The notes under the pieces are model-generated. The model ran no database searches. It was not told where the DNA came from and saw only the letters and a list, made by a program, of their open reading frames with translations. 64,000 nt of DNA from Bacteroidota bacterium (GTDB taxonomy: Bacteria > Bacteroidota > Ignavibacteria > Kapaibacteriales > UBA2268): positions 187,289 to 251,288 of the forward strand of contig SCSM01000039.1 in NCBI GenBank assembly GCA_004322215.1, read 5' to 3'. This document shows positions 63,964 through 64,000 of the stretch, piece after piece. Within the stretch, counting starts at the first letter, position 1. Each line of letters opens with the position of its first letter. A program made the position numbers and the translations under genes.

Positions 63964-64000
63964 TTATCTTGCTATTACCATCTTCTCTATGCTGTGGTAA
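63964..64000 (-). CDS. C-terminal end of another T9SS cargo protein (cut by window edge)
   Basis: The last eleven codons read YHSIEKMVIAR and a stop at 63964-63966. This closely matches the end of the 1420-residue IgGFc/Hydin protein (YKKIEKMVIAK), so the gene entering from the right is probably a T9SS cargo gene, possibly a further paralogue in tandem with 60800-63811. Only the sorting-domain end is visible. Confidence 0.6.
   Translation of the reverse strand, partial: YHSIEKMVIAR

Overview
The window is AT-rich chromosomal DNA from a Gram-negative bacterium of the Bacteroidota/Chlorobi (FCB) assemblage. The evidence is about fifteen secreted proteins ending in a type IX secretion (T9SS) type A sorting domain, lipid A and lipoprotein genes (lpxH, lgt), a CIRCE-controlled groESL operon, and many AT-rich intergenic repeats. 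T9SS cargo combined with a sat-aprBA-qmoC sulfur cluster would fit the Kapabacteria/Ignavibacteria side of that group, but this lineage call is inference without marker genes. No rRNA, tRNA, CRISPR array or transposase gene was recognised.

Layout. 1-15 kb is a mixed housekeeping and accessory stretch: the 3' end of lgt, a stand-alone type IIG restriction-modification enzyme, corA, a HicB-like orphan, an MFS exporter, an unknown AT-rich gene, a YgiT-like zinc finger, lpxH, an auxiliary lipoprotein, coaX, a GT2 glycosyltransferase, a TlpA-like lipoprotein and ppk2. A decayed four-helix-bundle (23S rRNA intervening-sequence) gene follows. 15-36 kb is dominated by T9SS cargo: a 1420-residue IgGFc-binding/Hydin-type protein; a three-gene operon (jelly-roll-like, Asp-box propeller, beta-helix) with almost identical sorting-domain DNA; an InlB-repeat protein; two broken cargo genes; a C69 dipeptidase; and a nine-repeat fibronectin III protein. 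36-38 kb is CIRCE-groES-groEL. 38.7-44.2 kb holds three tandem Asp-box proteins.

44.9-51.6 kb is the metabolic centre: sat, aprB, aprA, a small zinc ribbon gene, a YkgJ-type cysteine-cluster gene and qmoC, all on the + strand. Together these interconvert sulfate, APS and sulfite and link APS reductase to the quinone pool. The usual qmoA and qmoB are missing here and two small cysteine proteins sit in their place. 51.6-64 kb returns to surface proteins: a short paralogue of the InlB-repeat protein, an orphan MNT nucleotidyltransferase with a decayed HEPN partner, hemC, an IPT/TIG lipoprotein, a caspase-fold protease fused to an apparent outer-membrane beta-barrel, a 20-repeat Asp-box protein, and a second IgGFc/Hydin protein followed at the window edge by the tail of another cargo gene.

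Intergenic DNA holds paired hairpins with 9-bp stems and 2-nt loops, which look like REP/BIME-type mobile repeats. Most promising for follow-up are the qmoAB-less sulfur cluster, the caspase/barrel fusion, the paired-hairpin repeat family, and the duplication and decay of sorting-domain genes.
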